Source: Spirochaetales bacterium
GTDB taxonomy: Bacteria; Spirochaetota; Spirochaetia; JAFGXN01
Assembly (NCBI GenBank): GCA_016936615.1
Contig: JAFGXN010000131.1
Location: 1 to 60,169 of the forward strand
Direction: 5' to 3'
DNA length: 60,169 nucleotides
Both the position numbers and the translations under genes were made by a program. The stretch's first letter is position 1; every line of letters starts with the position of its first letter. A model generated the notes under the pieces. That model searched no databases and was not told where the DNA came from. It worked only from the letters and a program-made list of their open reading frames with translations. This document shows positions 10,899 through 20,432 of this stretch, piece after piece.

Positions 10899-11906
10899 TT
10901 AAATTTCATCGTCCCAGTTATCATCTTCCTCAAAATCTGCACCCATAAGCTCTCGAGCTGCAGCAAGAATTCCATTTGCACCATAACCATAGTAGTCCAT
11001 CAAGTCTTCATGAAGACCGATAATTGAGAACACATCTGGAACACCAAGTTTCTTGAAAGCACAAGCCTTACCAGTCTCGACCATAACCTCAGCAACAGCA
11101 GAACCAAGTCCACCATAAATATTATGATCTTCAACAGTAATAATTCTTCTTGTATCATGAACAGCCTTCTTAATTGCATCTGCATCAATTGGCTTGATTG
11201 TATGCATATTAAGAACTCTTGCTCTAATTCCTTCACCTTCAAGAACCTTTGCAGCATCCATAGCTCTAGCAACACAAGCACCAGTAGCGATGATAGTAAG
11301 ATCAGTTCCCTCTTTCATCTCCTGAGCCTTTCCTAGCTCGAATTTACACTCGTCCATAGACTTGTAAACTGGCATGTCAAAACCTCGATTGATTCTCAAA
11401 TAAACAGGACCTGGAGTCTCATAAGCAGCAGCAACTGCCTTTGCAGTTTCAAAACCATCACAAGGGACAATAACCTTACAATTAGCCATAGTTCTCATTA
11501 TTGCGATATCTTCTGTACAGTGGTGAGTAGAACCAGCCTGACCAAAAGAAAGACCTGCATGAGTTGCAATCATCTTTACATTCAAGTTCTGATAACAAAT
11601 ATCAGTGTGAATCTGATCTAGACCTCTCATTGCTGTAAAAATAGCAAATGTTGAAGCAAAAGGAACAAAGCCCATCTGAGCAAGCCCTGCTGCCATACCA
11701 AACATATTCTGCTCAGCAATACCTGCATTAAACAATCTGTCAGAAAACTTATCCAACAAAGCTCCAATCTTAGTAGACTTTGCTAAGTCAGCTGAAAGCC
11801 CAACAACCTTTGAATCTTGTTCAGCAAGCTGAACCAAAGTACTTCCATACATCTCCGCAGTTGTCATGTTAGTAGCTTCAAGCATTGTATAATTTAAATT
11901 AGCCAT
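10899..11906 (-). CDS. Transketolase C-terminal (Pyr + C) subunit
   Basis: RLFNAGIAEQNMFGMAAGLAQMGFVPFASTFAIF, GSTHHCTEDIAIMRTMANCKVIVPCD, PVYLRINRG, ITVEDHNIYGGLGSAVAEV. Confidence 0.93.
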   Translation of the reverse strand: MANLNYTMLEATNMTTAEMYGSTLVQLAEQDSKVVGLSADLAKSTKIGALLDKFSDRLFNAGIAEQNMFGMAAGLAQMGFVPFASTFAIFTAMRGLDQIHTDICYQNLNVKMIATHAGLSFGQAGSTHHCTEDIAIMRTMANCKVIVPCDGFETAKAVAAAYETPGPVYLRINRGFDMPVYKSMDECKFELGKAQEMKEGTDLTIIATGACVARAMDAAKVLEGEGIRARVLNMHTIKPIDADAIKKAVHDTRRIITVEDHNIYGGLGSAVAEVMVETGKACAFKKLGVPDVFSIIGLHEDLMDYYGYGANGILAAARELMGADFEEDDNWDDEI

Positions 11907-12766
11907 TATTTACCCCCCTTTGCTTTTCTTGCATCGTGATAAGCATCGATATCTGCAACAGATTTCTCAACACCAGAAGCATCGATTGACGCATAGTGAT
12001 ACTCGTACTTATCCTGCATCCAACTGATACCACAACCTTTGAAAGTATTAGCAATAATAACAACTGGCTTATCTTTTGCAGCCTTAGCCTTATCAAAAGC
12101 CTCTGCAATCTGATACATATTGTGTCCATCAATCTCCACAACATCAAAACCAAAAGCTCTCCACTTGTCAGCAAATGGCTCAAGCTTCATAACCTCTTCA
12201 GTTGGTCCATCAATCATACATCTGTTTCTATCTACGATAGGAATAACATTTGTAGCTTTAAAATGAGAAATTGCCATTGCAGCTTCCCAGATTGAACCTT
12301 CATCACACTCACCATCACCCATGATAACATAGATGTTTATATCTTTTTTCAAAAGCTTAGCACCAAGAGAATTTCCCAATGCAATAGAAAGCCCATGTCC
12401 AAGAGAACCAGAAGAAGCATCAAGACCTGGAACCTTATTAACATCCAAGTGCATTCCAAGCTTACTCTCTGTATGGTTATAAGTCTTTAACCACTCTTTA
12501 TCAAAAAAACCCTTATCAGCAAGAACTGGAGCATAACCAACTCCAATATGACCTTTACTTACAATAACTCGGTCTCTATCTTCCCATTTAGGATTCTTAA
12601 CATCTACTCTTGCATATTTGTAGTAGATCATTGTCAAAATATCAGTAGCACTCAAAGCACCACCAATATGTCCACCACCAGCCCAACTTACTGTCTGGAC
12701 AGTTAACTTTCTTAACTCTCGTGCCTTATCTTCTAGCATGTTAAAATCTTGTTCAGAAATACCCAT
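11906..12766 (-). CDS. Transketolase N-terminal (ThDP-binding PP) subunit
   Basis: GHIGGALSATDILTMIYYKYARVD, DRVIVSKGH, PGLDASSGSLGHGLSIALGNSLGAKLL, VIMGDGECDEGSIWEAAMAISHF, DRNRCMIDG; stop/start TAATG overlap with the C subunit. Confidence 0.93.
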   Translation of the reverse strand: MGISEQDFNMLEDKARELRKLTVQTVSWAGGGHIGGALSATDILTMIYYKYARVDVKNPKWEDRDRVIVSKGHIGVGYAPVLADKGFFDKEWLKTYNHTESKLGMHLDVNKVPGLDASSGSLGHGLSIALGNSLGAKLLKKDINIYVIMGDGECDEGSIWEAAMAISHFKATNVIPIVDRNRCMIDGPTEEVMKLEPFADKWRAFGFDVVEIDGHNMYQIAEAFDKAKAAKDKPVVIIANTFKGCGISWMQDKYEYHYASIDASGVEKSVADIDAYHDARKAKGGK

Positions 12767-12776
12767 ATAAACCCCC

Positions 12777-14039
12777 TTATTTTCTTAGCTTATCAGGATT
12801 GTTCTTAGCAACAATACTATAAGCAATGTCTGCAATCTCTAAAGTCTTCTTAATATCTGCATCTGTCAACGAGCAGTTTGTGAAATGATTATGATGACTT
12901 ACAAAGAAAGCGCCCCTCTTAGTACACTCAGCACAGAACTCCTGCTGCATAAATAATGAATCTTCATTAGCTATTCTCATATAGAACATAGAAGGAACAC
13001 CAGAGATCTTCATATCTATTCCATAAGATTTGCCAATCTCAACTAGACCTGAAGTTAATTTTTCACCCCTCTCTATCATTATCTTTGGAGCATTTATCTT
13101 TCTCATTTCAGTGATACAAGCAATAGCAGCTGCCATTGGAACCGCACTTGACCAGTAACTTCCAGTAAAGAATACATTTGAAGCTGCGCCCTTAAGCCCT
13201 TCACGACCAACGACAGCAGAGATATTATATCCATTAGCTAAAGCCTTACAGTAACATGCCAAATCTGGCTTGAACCCGAAATACTTAGCACTTCCAGCAA
13301 GATCTAATCTAAAACCACATCGAACATCATCGATAATAAGAATAATTCCATTATCATCACAAATCTTTCGAATAGCCTGCCAGTACCCTTCAGCTGGTAA
13401 AACATTATCCTGAAAAACTCTATGGTCATAAGGACAGCTGATAAAAGCAGCAATTTCCCCCGGATTAGCCTCTACTGCTCTCTTGACAGCCTCTACATCA
13501 TTCCAAGGAACAATAATATTATTAGAAACATCCGCAGTAGCAACTCCAGCATTTCCTCGTCCCTGAGTCCAAGGAGCAACACCATGGTAACCACCTTCAA
13601 CTCGAATAATCTTCTCACGACTAGTCTCTGCTCTTGCTACCATAACAGCAAAAGATGTAGCATCTCCACCATTTTTCATGAAAAAAGACCAATCAGCAAT
13701 TTCGATTGTATCTACTAGCAACTCAGCCAAATCAACCTGAAGAGCACCAGGAAGAGCCATACAGTTACCCTTCTTCATCTGAGCAAGTGCAGCTTGATCA
13801 ACTATGTCATTGTTATAACCAAGTACGTTAGGACCATATGCACACATATAATCTATGTACTCGTTTCCATCAATATCCCAAAAATGCGAATCTTTTACCC
13901 TATCAGCGTAAAAAGGAAAATCGCTAGTTGGAATAAACTGAGACTGTACTGGTCCAAGATGTCCTGGAATACCAGTAGGTAATACCTTTACGGCTCTTTT
14001 AAAAAGCTCGATTGATTTATCGTTTTTATATACTTCCAT
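12777..14039 (-). CDS. Class-III PLP-dependent aminotransferase (glutamate-1-semialdehyde aminomutase-like fold)
   Basis: HFWDIDGNEYIDYMCAYGPNVLGYN, MKNGGDATSFAVMVARAET, GGYHGVAPW, IIDDVRCGFR, CYCKALANGYNISAVVG (candidate PLP lysine). Confidence 0.9.
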   Translation of the reverse strand: MEVYKNDKSIELFKRAVKVLPTGIPGHLGPVQSQFIPTSDFPFYADRVKDSHFWDIDGNEYIDYMCAYGPNVLGYNNDIVDQAALAQMKKGNCMALPGALQVDLAELLVDTIEIADWSFFMKNGGDATSFAVMVARAETSREKIIRVEGGYHGVAPWTQGRGNAGVATADVSNNIIVPWNDVEAVKRAVEANPGEIAAFISCPYDHRVFQDNVLPAEGYWQAIRKICDDNGIILIIDDVRCGFRLDLAGSAKYFGFKPDLACYCKALANGYNISAVVGREGLKGAASNVFFTGSYWSSAVPMAAAIACITEMRKINAPKIMIERGEKLTSGLVEIGKSYGIDMKISGVPSMFYMRIANEDSLFMQQEFCAECTKRGAFFVSHHNHFTNCSLTDADIKKTLEIADIAYSIVAKNNPDKLRK

Positions 14040-14051
14040 TTCTAAACTCCC

Positions 14052-14807
14052 CTATGCAAGATAATTAGCAACCATGCCCAAAATTGGATCAATATGTTCT
14101 ACCATTGGGATAAATCCTCTCATAGACATATCACCAAGTCCCATTGCTGTAAAAGTATCAAGCTCATTATTTAAAATTTTATGAGCAACCTCTAAGCTAC
14201 TAAAAGACAAAATTGCTCTTGGATTTGAGCAAGAACTCTTCTTCGCAGTTAATTTTCCACTCTTTACTGAAATTGTAATAGAAGGACCATTAGTTACAGC
14301 CACAAGAAGATCTCCGTCATGCAATTGCTTTGCCTGACTCATACCAGCTGGATCATAATTTGCAATCTCGCACAAGGCATGAAAAGCAGCGTAAGCAGTC
14401 ATCTCAGTATTAGCCTTAAAATAATCTTTATTAGCTAATAACTCTTTTGTTGGCTTTAGGTAAAAGCCTAACTTATCTGCTAACTGAGTAAACGGTCCTG
14501 TAAGAAATCCAATCTTTGTAAAACCCTTTACTGGGATAGGATTTGCTTCCCCGTCTACCATTTTATTAAAATGTTCTGGAGATTTGAAAAACAAGGAAAT
14601 ATTACTCTTGTGTTTTCCATGTTTCATCTCTGCCTTTCCATTATCAAAGGATAAGTTCGCACTTGGACCACCCTTTACATTAAACTGAATAGCAATCTTC
14701 TTACCTGCAACAAGATTTGCACATTCTTTGTCATTTACAACAAGATATTCTATATTCTTCAAAACGCCAAACATATTACATCTTGCTTTCACTGATTGAT
14801 TAACCAT
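14052..14807 (-). CDS. SCP2-like sterol/lipid-binding domain protein (paralogue A)
   Basis: IAIQFNVKGGPSANLSFDNGKAEMKHGKHKSNISLFFKSPEHFNKMVDGEANPIPVKGFTKIGFLTGPF ... SFSSLEVAHKILNNELDTFTAMGLGDMSMRGFIPMVEHIDPILGMV, typical SCP2 pattern. Confidence 0.65.
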   Translation of the reverse strand: MVNQSVKARCNMFGVLKNIEYLVVNDKECANLVAGKKIAIQFNVKGGPSANLSFDNGKAEMKHGKHKSNISLFFKSPEHFNKMVDGEANPIPVKGFTKIGFLTGPFTQLADKLGFYLKPTKELLANKDYFKANTEMTAYAAFHALCEIANYDPAGMSQAKQLHDGDLLVAVTNGPSITISVKSGKLTAKKSSCSNPRAILSFSSLEVAHKILNNELDTFTAMGLGDMSMRGFIPMVEHIDPILGMVANYLA

Positions 14808-14840
14808 AAGCCCCCCTAAATCTCTTATTATTTATAATTA

Positions 14841-15956
14841 TTATTTTACTACATTCTCTGTAGCATGATAATCAAAATCAAATGCGTCTGCAACGCCTTT
14901 ACAGGTAATCTTACCCTTGTAGACATTCAATCCGCCAGCTAATGCCTTGTTCATACTGCAAGCAACTTCAACACCATGCTGAGCAAGCAACAAACCATAG
15001 CTCAATGTTGTTCCAGTCAAGGCAACAGTAGAAGTTCTAGCCACTGCACCAGGCATATTTGCAACACAGTAACATACAATACCATCAACAATGAAGACTG
15101 GATCATCGTGATAAGTTGCTTTTGTAATCTCAAAACATCCGCCCTGATCTACAGCAACATCCACCATCACAGCACCTTTCTTCATCAACTTCATATGTTC
15201 ATTTCTAACAACCTTTGGCGCCTTCTTTCCAGGAATCAAGACCGCACCAATAATCACATCAGACTCAGCACAAACCTTTCTAACATTTCCCTCATTACTA
15301 TAAAGAGTCGAAACCCTTCCCCCAAATATATCATCGATATAAGCAAGACGTTGTGCATTTACATCAAGAATTGTAACATCTGCACCAAGCCCAACTGCCA
15401 TCTTTGCCGCATTCAATCCAACAACACCACCACCAATTACAGCAACCTTTCCTCGCTCTACTCCAGGGACACCACCAAGAAGAACTCCTCTTCCACCAAA
15501 TGGCTTCTCAAGATACTTCGCACCCTCTTGAGCACTTAACCTTCCCGCAATCTCACTCATTGGTTTTAGACAAGGCAAAGAACCATCAGCCTCCTGAATA
15601 GTCTCATAAGCGATAGCCTTAACATTACTCTTCAACAAAGCCTCAGTAAGTGGCTTGTCAGCAGCTAGATGCAAGTAAGTATAAATAATCAAATCCTCTC
15701 TGAAATATTTATATTCAGCTTCGAGTGGTTCCTTAACCTTAATAATCATCTCTGAATCAGCCCAAATCTTTGCAGCTGAATCTACAATAGAAGCTCCCGC
15801 CTCGACATACTCTTGATCTGAGAAACCAGCTCCTTCACCTGCTGATTTTTCAATCATCACACTATGTCCTGCTTTAACATAAGCCACTACACTACTTGGT
15901 GTAAGCCCAACCCGGTATTCATGCTTTTTAATTTCTTTTACACAACCTATTTTCAT
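14841..15956 (-). CDS. ald: Alanine dehydrogenase
   Basis: [95 protein letters not shown]. Confidence 0.95.
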   Translation of the reverse strand: MKIGCVKEIKKHEYRVGLTPSSVVAYVKAGHSVMIEKSAGEGAGFSDQEYVEAGASIVDSAAKIWADSEMIIKVKEPLEAEYKYFREDLIIYTYLHLAADKPLTEALLKSNVKAIAYETIQEADGSLPCLKPMSEIAGRLSAQEGAKYLEKPFGGRGVLLGGVPGVERGKVAVIGGGVVGLNAAKMAVGLGADVTILDVNAQRLAYIDDIFGGRVSTLYSNEGNVRKVCAESDVIIGAVLIPGKKAPKVVRNEHMKLMKKGAVMVDVAVDQGGCFEITKATYHDDPVFIVDGIVCYCVANMPGAVARTSTVALTGTTLSYGLLLAQHGVEVACSMNKALAGGLNVYKGKITCKGVADAFDFDYHATENVVK

Positions 15957-15980
15957 CTGTTGCCTCCTAGGATAATCTTC

Positions 15981-15996
15981 GAGCGAGCACTCGCTC
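15981..15996. promoter_or_regulatory. Candidate TetR-family operator in the ald/tetR divergent intergenic region
   Basis: GAGCGAG-CA-CTCGCTC: two perfect 7-nt inverted arms, 24 nt upstream of the ald start codon and 78 nt upstream of tetR. Confidence 0.65.
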
Positions 15997-16074
15997 TAAA
16001 TTATTTTAACCTTACCTATTCCATAAAGCAAGATTTTTTTTTATAATTAAAGAAAAATCTGGAGTAAAACCGAA

Positions 16075-16752
16075 ATGCAAGATACAAACAGCTCTATTAA
16101 AAAATATTATAAACCGACTTTTGAAAAAATTCCAAGCGAAAAAAGAAAAAGAATCATAGATACTGCAATTTCCGAGTTCGCTGCGAACGGGTACAATGCG
16201 ACAAGTATCAATACAATTGCAAAAAAAGCTTGCATTTCTATCGGTTCTATGTATAGTTACTTTGACTCAAAGGAGAGCCTCTTTATGACCCTGCTTGACC
16301 AAGGGTACAAACTCCTAAGCGAGGCTCTCGGCGAAGTAATAAAAGACAGCGGAGACTTCTACTCGAAGTTCAAAAAATTCCTAAAGATCTCACACAAATA
16401 CGCTACAGACTTCCGAGAGATAAACCAAATATACATCGACATCTCCACAGAGGGCTTAAGCCACCTAGCAAATGAGATGTCTCTCAAGATGGAGAGCGAC
16501 ACCTCCGAAGTCTACCACAAACTCATAGAGCAAGCCAAGTCAGAAGGAATAATTTCCGAAGATATAGACTCCAACATTGCTGCATTCTGCCTCGACAACA
16601 TTGTGATGATGGTTCAATTCTCATACGCATCAGCCTACTATCGTGAACGTATGAAATTTTACCTGCAAACAGACACAATCGAAAATGATGAAGAGATTAT
16701 AAATGGAATAGTTTATTTTATCGAGAATGGATTAAGACCGAGGAACAAATGA
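16075..16752 (+). CDS. TetR/AcrR family transcriptional regulator
   Basis: KRKRIIDTAISEFAANGYNATSINTIAKKACISIGSMYSYFDSKESLFMTLLD, TetR_N HTH. Confidence 0.93.
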   Translation: MQDTNSSIKKYYKPTFEKIPSEKRKRIIDTAISEFAANGYNATSINTIAKKACISIGSMYSYFDSKESLFMTLLDQGYKLLSEALGEVIKDSGDFYSKFKKFLKISHKYATDFREINQIYIDISTEGLSHLANEMSLKMESDTSEVYHKLIEQAKSEGIISEDIDSNIAAFCLDNIVMMVQFSYASAYYRERMKFYLQTDTIENDEEIINGIVYFIENGLRPRNK

Positions 16753-17240
16753 AAAAAATAATAACAACACAGATTGTAATAGCCCTAATAATTGCCGCAA
16801 ACTTTGCGATAGATCAAGGAACAAAGGCATATGCAGACAAACACCTGAAAAGCTCACCGCGTCAAGAGATTCTCGGAGATTTTCTCGCACTAGAATACGC
16901 AGAGAACACGGGAGCATTCCTCGGCGCCTTTGCAGGATCAAACAAGATATTAAGAATCCTCCTATTGAAAGCCTTTCCCCTATTAACAATCATATTCATC
17001 ACATTTCTAACTTTTTTCTCAAAAAAAATTACAATACTTAACAAGATAAGCTTCGCATTCATCATCGGAGGCGGTCTAGGCAATCTATACGATAGATTTT
17101 TCAGAAATGGCTATGTGATAGATTTTCTCCACATGGATTTCCATCTCTTTCAGACTGGAATATTCAACATTGCTGACCTCTCAATAATGATAGGCTTCGC
17201 CCTGCTTATAATCTCTCTTTTTTCAAAAAAAAAAGACTGA
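16749..17240 (+). CDS. lspA: Lipoprotein signal peptidase
   Basis: FAIDQGTKAY, EYAENTGAFLG, IGGGLGNLYDRFFRNGYVIDFLH, FNIADLSI; overlaps the tetR stop (ATGA). Confidence 0.92.
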   Translation: MKKIITTQIVIALIIAANFAIDQGTKAYADKHLKSSPRQEILGDFLALEYAENTGAFLGAFAGSNKILRILLLKAFPLLTIIFITFLTFFSKKITILNKISFAFIIGGGLGNLYDRFFRNGYVIDFLHMDFHLFQTGIFNIADLSIMIGFALLIISLFSKKKD

Positions 17241-17261
17241 CCATACAGCCAGCCTTTAATA

Positions 17262-19121
17262 TTATTCTTCGTCCGAAGATTCATTCTCTTTTTCTTCATC
17301 CTCTGACTCTTCGTCATCACCCTCTTCAGCCTTCTCAGTATTATCAAAGCCCTTATCCTGCGGGGTTGCATCAGAATCAAACATAGAGAACATCCCCATC
17401 ATCAACTCTGCCCCCATCATATCAGGGCTCTTCATCGACTCAAGTCCGCTAAGTAGATCCTTCATAGCAAGAATATCTTCAACAACTAGCAATCTGACAA
17501 AGGTTTCATCCTGCGGAAGCATGGAAATTGAAACCTTATCATGCTCAAGAGCCAATGTTATAGTTACAGCATCTTTTCTCGCATAGAATAAATGGTCAGA
17601 ATGGTCAACCTTCTGTATAAAGAACTCCTCATTCCTGAAAGATTCAAGAATCTCACCCTTAATAAACTCTGCCATTCGCGGAGTAGCAAACTCAAGCTCG
17701 ATACTCTTCATCTCTTTTGCAGATAAATCCTCACCCTTCTTCGCGCGGTAACCAGATCCGCCCCTGAAGGTAACCAAAAGACCAGGTATAGCCATTACTG
17801 TAGTAACAATCATTGTCATAACAGCGACACCAAACATATCTTGACCGATAAGCCCCTTGCTCAAGCCCTGAGAAGCCATAATCAATATAACTTCACCACG
17901 AGGCAACATTCCAAAACCTATCCTTGATGCACCTTTTAGATTAAAGCCGGAGAGAAGCGCAGGTAACCCACAGCCCAAAACCTTTGCCACAATCGCAATA
18001 AGAACATAAACAATACTGAAAATCAAAAGCGAAGAGTTCTCAAACGGGTTAAAAATTGACAAATCAACCAACATTCCCATAACACAGAAGAAAATCGGAA
18101 CCAAGAAATCATAAATCCCCTGAACATGTTCCCGAATCTCATATGCGATATCAGTCTGAGAGAGAGAAAGACCTGCAATATATGCACCAATAATCATAGC
18201 AAGACCAAACATCTCAAAGAACCCAGCTAGAAACAGAGCAATACCAAAAGAGATACCAGCAACAATTTCCATAGACTTAAATCTCTTCATCCCCTTTGTT
18301 AATTTAGGAGCAAAGAAAATTCCAAGCAACGTAGTTACAAGCCAAATCCCCAGCGCCTTTCCTGCAACAATACCAATGTGAGCCCAATCTGTACCAGCCC
18401 CACTTCCAGCACCAATACCAAGAACGACAGCAAGGACAATAATACCAACAACATCGTCAAATACTGCTGCGGCCAAGATTGTAACACCCTCCGGCGTCGA
18501 CATCTTCTTTTTCTGACTCAATACCTGCGCAGTAATTCCAACACTTGTCGCAACTGACATAACACCCATAAACAGTGCTGTAGGATGCATAAAACCAGTA
18601 ACACCCCCAAGCATAGCAACAGCAATTAAATCACCAAAAACAAACGAAAAGACAATTCCTCCAAGACCAATAAATGAACCTTTCCCAGAAAATTTAATAA
18701 AAGTAGGAAGGTCAGTCTCTAACCCTGTTAAAAAAAGTAGAACTATTGAAGCAATTACAGCCAATCCCCACAGTTCAGGGGTTATAGCAATTCCAGCCTC
18801 ACCAATAGGCAAAGGATTTGTAAACAACTGTGAAGCACCAAGGCCAGAAAGAAACGATAACTTTATACCACCTAAGGCGTACGGTCCAATAATAATACCA
18901 GAAAGCAACTCGCCAAGAACCTTTGGCATTTTTAAGTATCTCTCAAAGATATATCCAAAAAGCCTACAAGAAATAATAATTATTGACAATTGCAAGACCA
19001 ACAACGTCATATTGTGAGTCAGAGTCAAACTATAAGAGAGATGATGTTCCCCATCACTTGCCATCAACACAAGTGGCGCAAGCATCATAAAAAAAGATGA
19101 TAACAATAATTTTTTCTTCAT
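17262..19121 (-). CDS. CPA2-type cation:proton antiporter with acidic C-terminal tail
   Basis: Multi-TM protein with GYIFERYLKMPKVLGELLSGIIIGPYALGG, TGLETDLPTFIKF, AAAVFDDVVGIIVLAVVLG; C-terminus GDDEESEDEEKENESSDEE. Confidence 0.9.
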   Translation of the reverse strand: MKKKLLLSSFFMMLAPLVLMASDGEHHLSYSLTLTHNMTLLVLQLSIIIISCRLFGYIFERYLKMPKVLGELLSGIIIGPYALGGIKLSFLSGLGASQLFTNPLPIGEAGIAITPELWGLAVIASIVLLFLTGLETDLPTFIKFSGKGSFIGLGGIVFSFVFGDLIAVAMLGGVTGFMHPTALFMGVMSVATSVGITAQVLSQKKKMSTPEGVTILAAAVFDDVVGIIVLAVVLGIGAGSGAGTDWAHIGIVAGKALGIWLVTTLLGIFFAPKLTKGMKRFKSMEIVAGISFGIALFLAGFFEMFGLAMIIGAYIAGLSLSQTDIAYEIREHVQGIYDFLVPIFFCVMGMLVDLSIFNPFENSSLLIFSIVYVLIAIVAKVLGCGLPALLSGFNLKGASRIGFGMLPRGEVILIMASQGLSKGLIGQDMFGVAVMTMIVTTVMAIPGLLVTFRGGSGYRAKKGEDLSAKEMKSIELEFATPRMAEFIKGEILESFRNEEFFIQKVDHSDHLFYARKDAVTITLALEHDKVSISMLPQDETFVRLLVVEDILAMKDLLSGLESMKSPDMMGAELMMGMFSMFDSDATPQDKGFDNTEKAEEGDDEESEDEEKENESSDEE

Positions 19122-19122
19122 T

Positions 19123-19578
19123 TTACTTACCTAAAAATATTGCAAGAATCTCTTCCTGAGTAGTTGCAGATAAAATTCTCTTTCGCTTATCAGGGTTAGT
19201 CAACAAACGGCTAATCTCTGCCAAAAATTGTACATGTGGTCCAGTCTTCCCCGCAGGAGAGATTGTCATAATAAACAAATCTGAAGGTTTCCCATCAAGA
19301 GCTCCGAAATCAATACCACCTTTCGAGATACCAATGCAAGCAATTATATCATCGACCTCATCTGTTTTTGCATGCGGAATAGCAATACCTTCCTGCATCC
19401 CTGTTGACATCTGCGCCTCACGCCTCTTAACACTATCTAGCACAAGGTCTCTTTTCTCTGCTGCTAATTTACCTGAATCCACAAGAAGAGCTACTAATTC
19501 ACTTAACACATCACTCTTTGTTTTAGATTTAAGATCTAGACAAATAACATCTTTAGAAAGAATTTTTTTTAGATTCAT
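19123..19578 (-). CDS. PTS EIIA (fructose/nitrogen type, PtsN-like) domain protein
   Basis: MSTGMQEGIAIPHAKTDEVDDIIACIGISKGGIDFGALDGKPSDLFIMTISP; IPHAK active-site His motif. Confidence 0.9.
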   Translation of the reverse strand: MNLKKILSKDVICLDLKSKTKSDVLSELVALLVDSGKLAAEKRDLVLDSVKRREAQMSTGMQEGIAIPHAKTDEVDDIIACIGISKGGIDFGALDGKPSDLFIMTISPAGKTGPHVQFLAEISRLLTNPDKRKRILSATTQEEILAIFLGK

Positions 19579-19602
19579 ACATCTCCATCCTCTATATATT
19601 AA

Positions 19603-20337
19603 TTATAATGAAAATCCTAGTCCAATAGAAATAGCTGGATTGTGAAAATGTTCAATTTTCCCAGTCTCCAAATTATTATCCTTAGGAACAATACCATATT
19701 GGTAATCAAACTTAAACGTAATTGCGATTGTCTTTGAAACAAGAAAATCCAAAGCCACAAAAGGAGTCATCGAGAATCCCATCACAGTTCTATCCTTAGT
19801 CTCATTTGGATCTGTAAACGAATTCAAGGCATAAAATCCTCCAGGTCCAATATGAAAAAAACCAATCTCCAAACCACCTGAGAACTGCAACCAATCTAGA
19901 GCACGAAATCCACCACCTAGACCCAACCGTAGATGCATCATTGAAAAAAGTGCATCTACCTTAAGATTAGGATCTTCAGGAAAGATATTAGAAGAACCAA
20001 ATGTCAACCCACCTGTCAAAAGAAGATGATCCAAGAAAGGATACATAAGATGAATATCGATTGCAGCATTGACTGCTGAATATTCTCGAACATTCACACC
20101 TTCTAGCTGATTATAGAAGAAATCAGGGACAGTGCCAACAGTAAATGGATACTTTACAGAAATAATGAAACGCGGAATAAAAGGTTGAATCTTTACAGCA
20201 TCAGAAGGCTCAACAACCTCTTCGGCTGCTTGCGCTTTTTCAGCATCTTGCGCCTCTTGATCCTTTTCCACCTCTTCTGAGAAGCCAAAGAAACTAATAG
20301 AAAACAAAGTTATTACTAAAAGGATAAATTTTTTCAT
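19603..20337 (-). CDS. Predicted outer-membrane beta-barrel protein
   Basis: Signal peptide MKKFILLVITLFSISFFGFSEE; beta-rich, ends AISIGLGFSL (aromatic/Phe-X terminal pattern). Start trimmed from 20397. Confidence 0.6.
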   Translation of the reverse strand: MKKFILLVITLFSISFFGFSEEVEKDQEAQDAEKAQAAEEVVEPSDAVKIQPFIPRFIISVKYPFTVGTVPDFFYNQLEGVNVREYSAVNAAIDIHLMYPFLDHLLLTGGLTFGSSNIFPEDPNLKVDALFSMMHLRLGLGGGFRALDWLQFSGGLEIGFFHIGPGGFYALNSFTDPNETKDRTVMGFSMTPFVALDFLVSKTIAITFKFDYQYGIVPKDNNLETGKIEHFHNPAISIGLGFSL

Positions 20338-20432
20338 TTTTCCCCCATTATCTGTGATACAATATGTTTTAATTTTGTGCAATAGTATTTTGGGCAATGG
20401 TAATAATTATAAAAATAATATATTATAAAAGC

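Noticed and set aside
11906-12766. Sulfoglycolytic transketolase (SqwGH) pathway
   Set aside because: Split transketolase is shared, but the operon lacks a recognisable SQ dehydrogenase/isomerase, sulfoerythrose isomerase or sulfonate exporter; aminotransferase and SCP2 genes do not fit.
14976-15539. Long antisense ORF (187 aa, +) over ald
   Set aside because: Low-complexity N/S/T-rich translation, opposite a clear alanine dehydrogenase frame, with no RBS or family motifs.
12777-15956. Taurine degradation (taurine:pyruvate aminotransferase + alanine dehydrogenase)
   Set aside because: Ald plus class-III aminotransferase fits superficially, but no sulfoacetaldehyde-processing enzyme is present and the aminotransferase is GSAM-like; kept only as an alternative to test.
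16075-17240. lspA as part of the TetR/SCP2 metabolic system
   Set aside because: Overlaps tetR but encodes a housekeeping signal peptidase; overlap probably reflects compact genome organisation.
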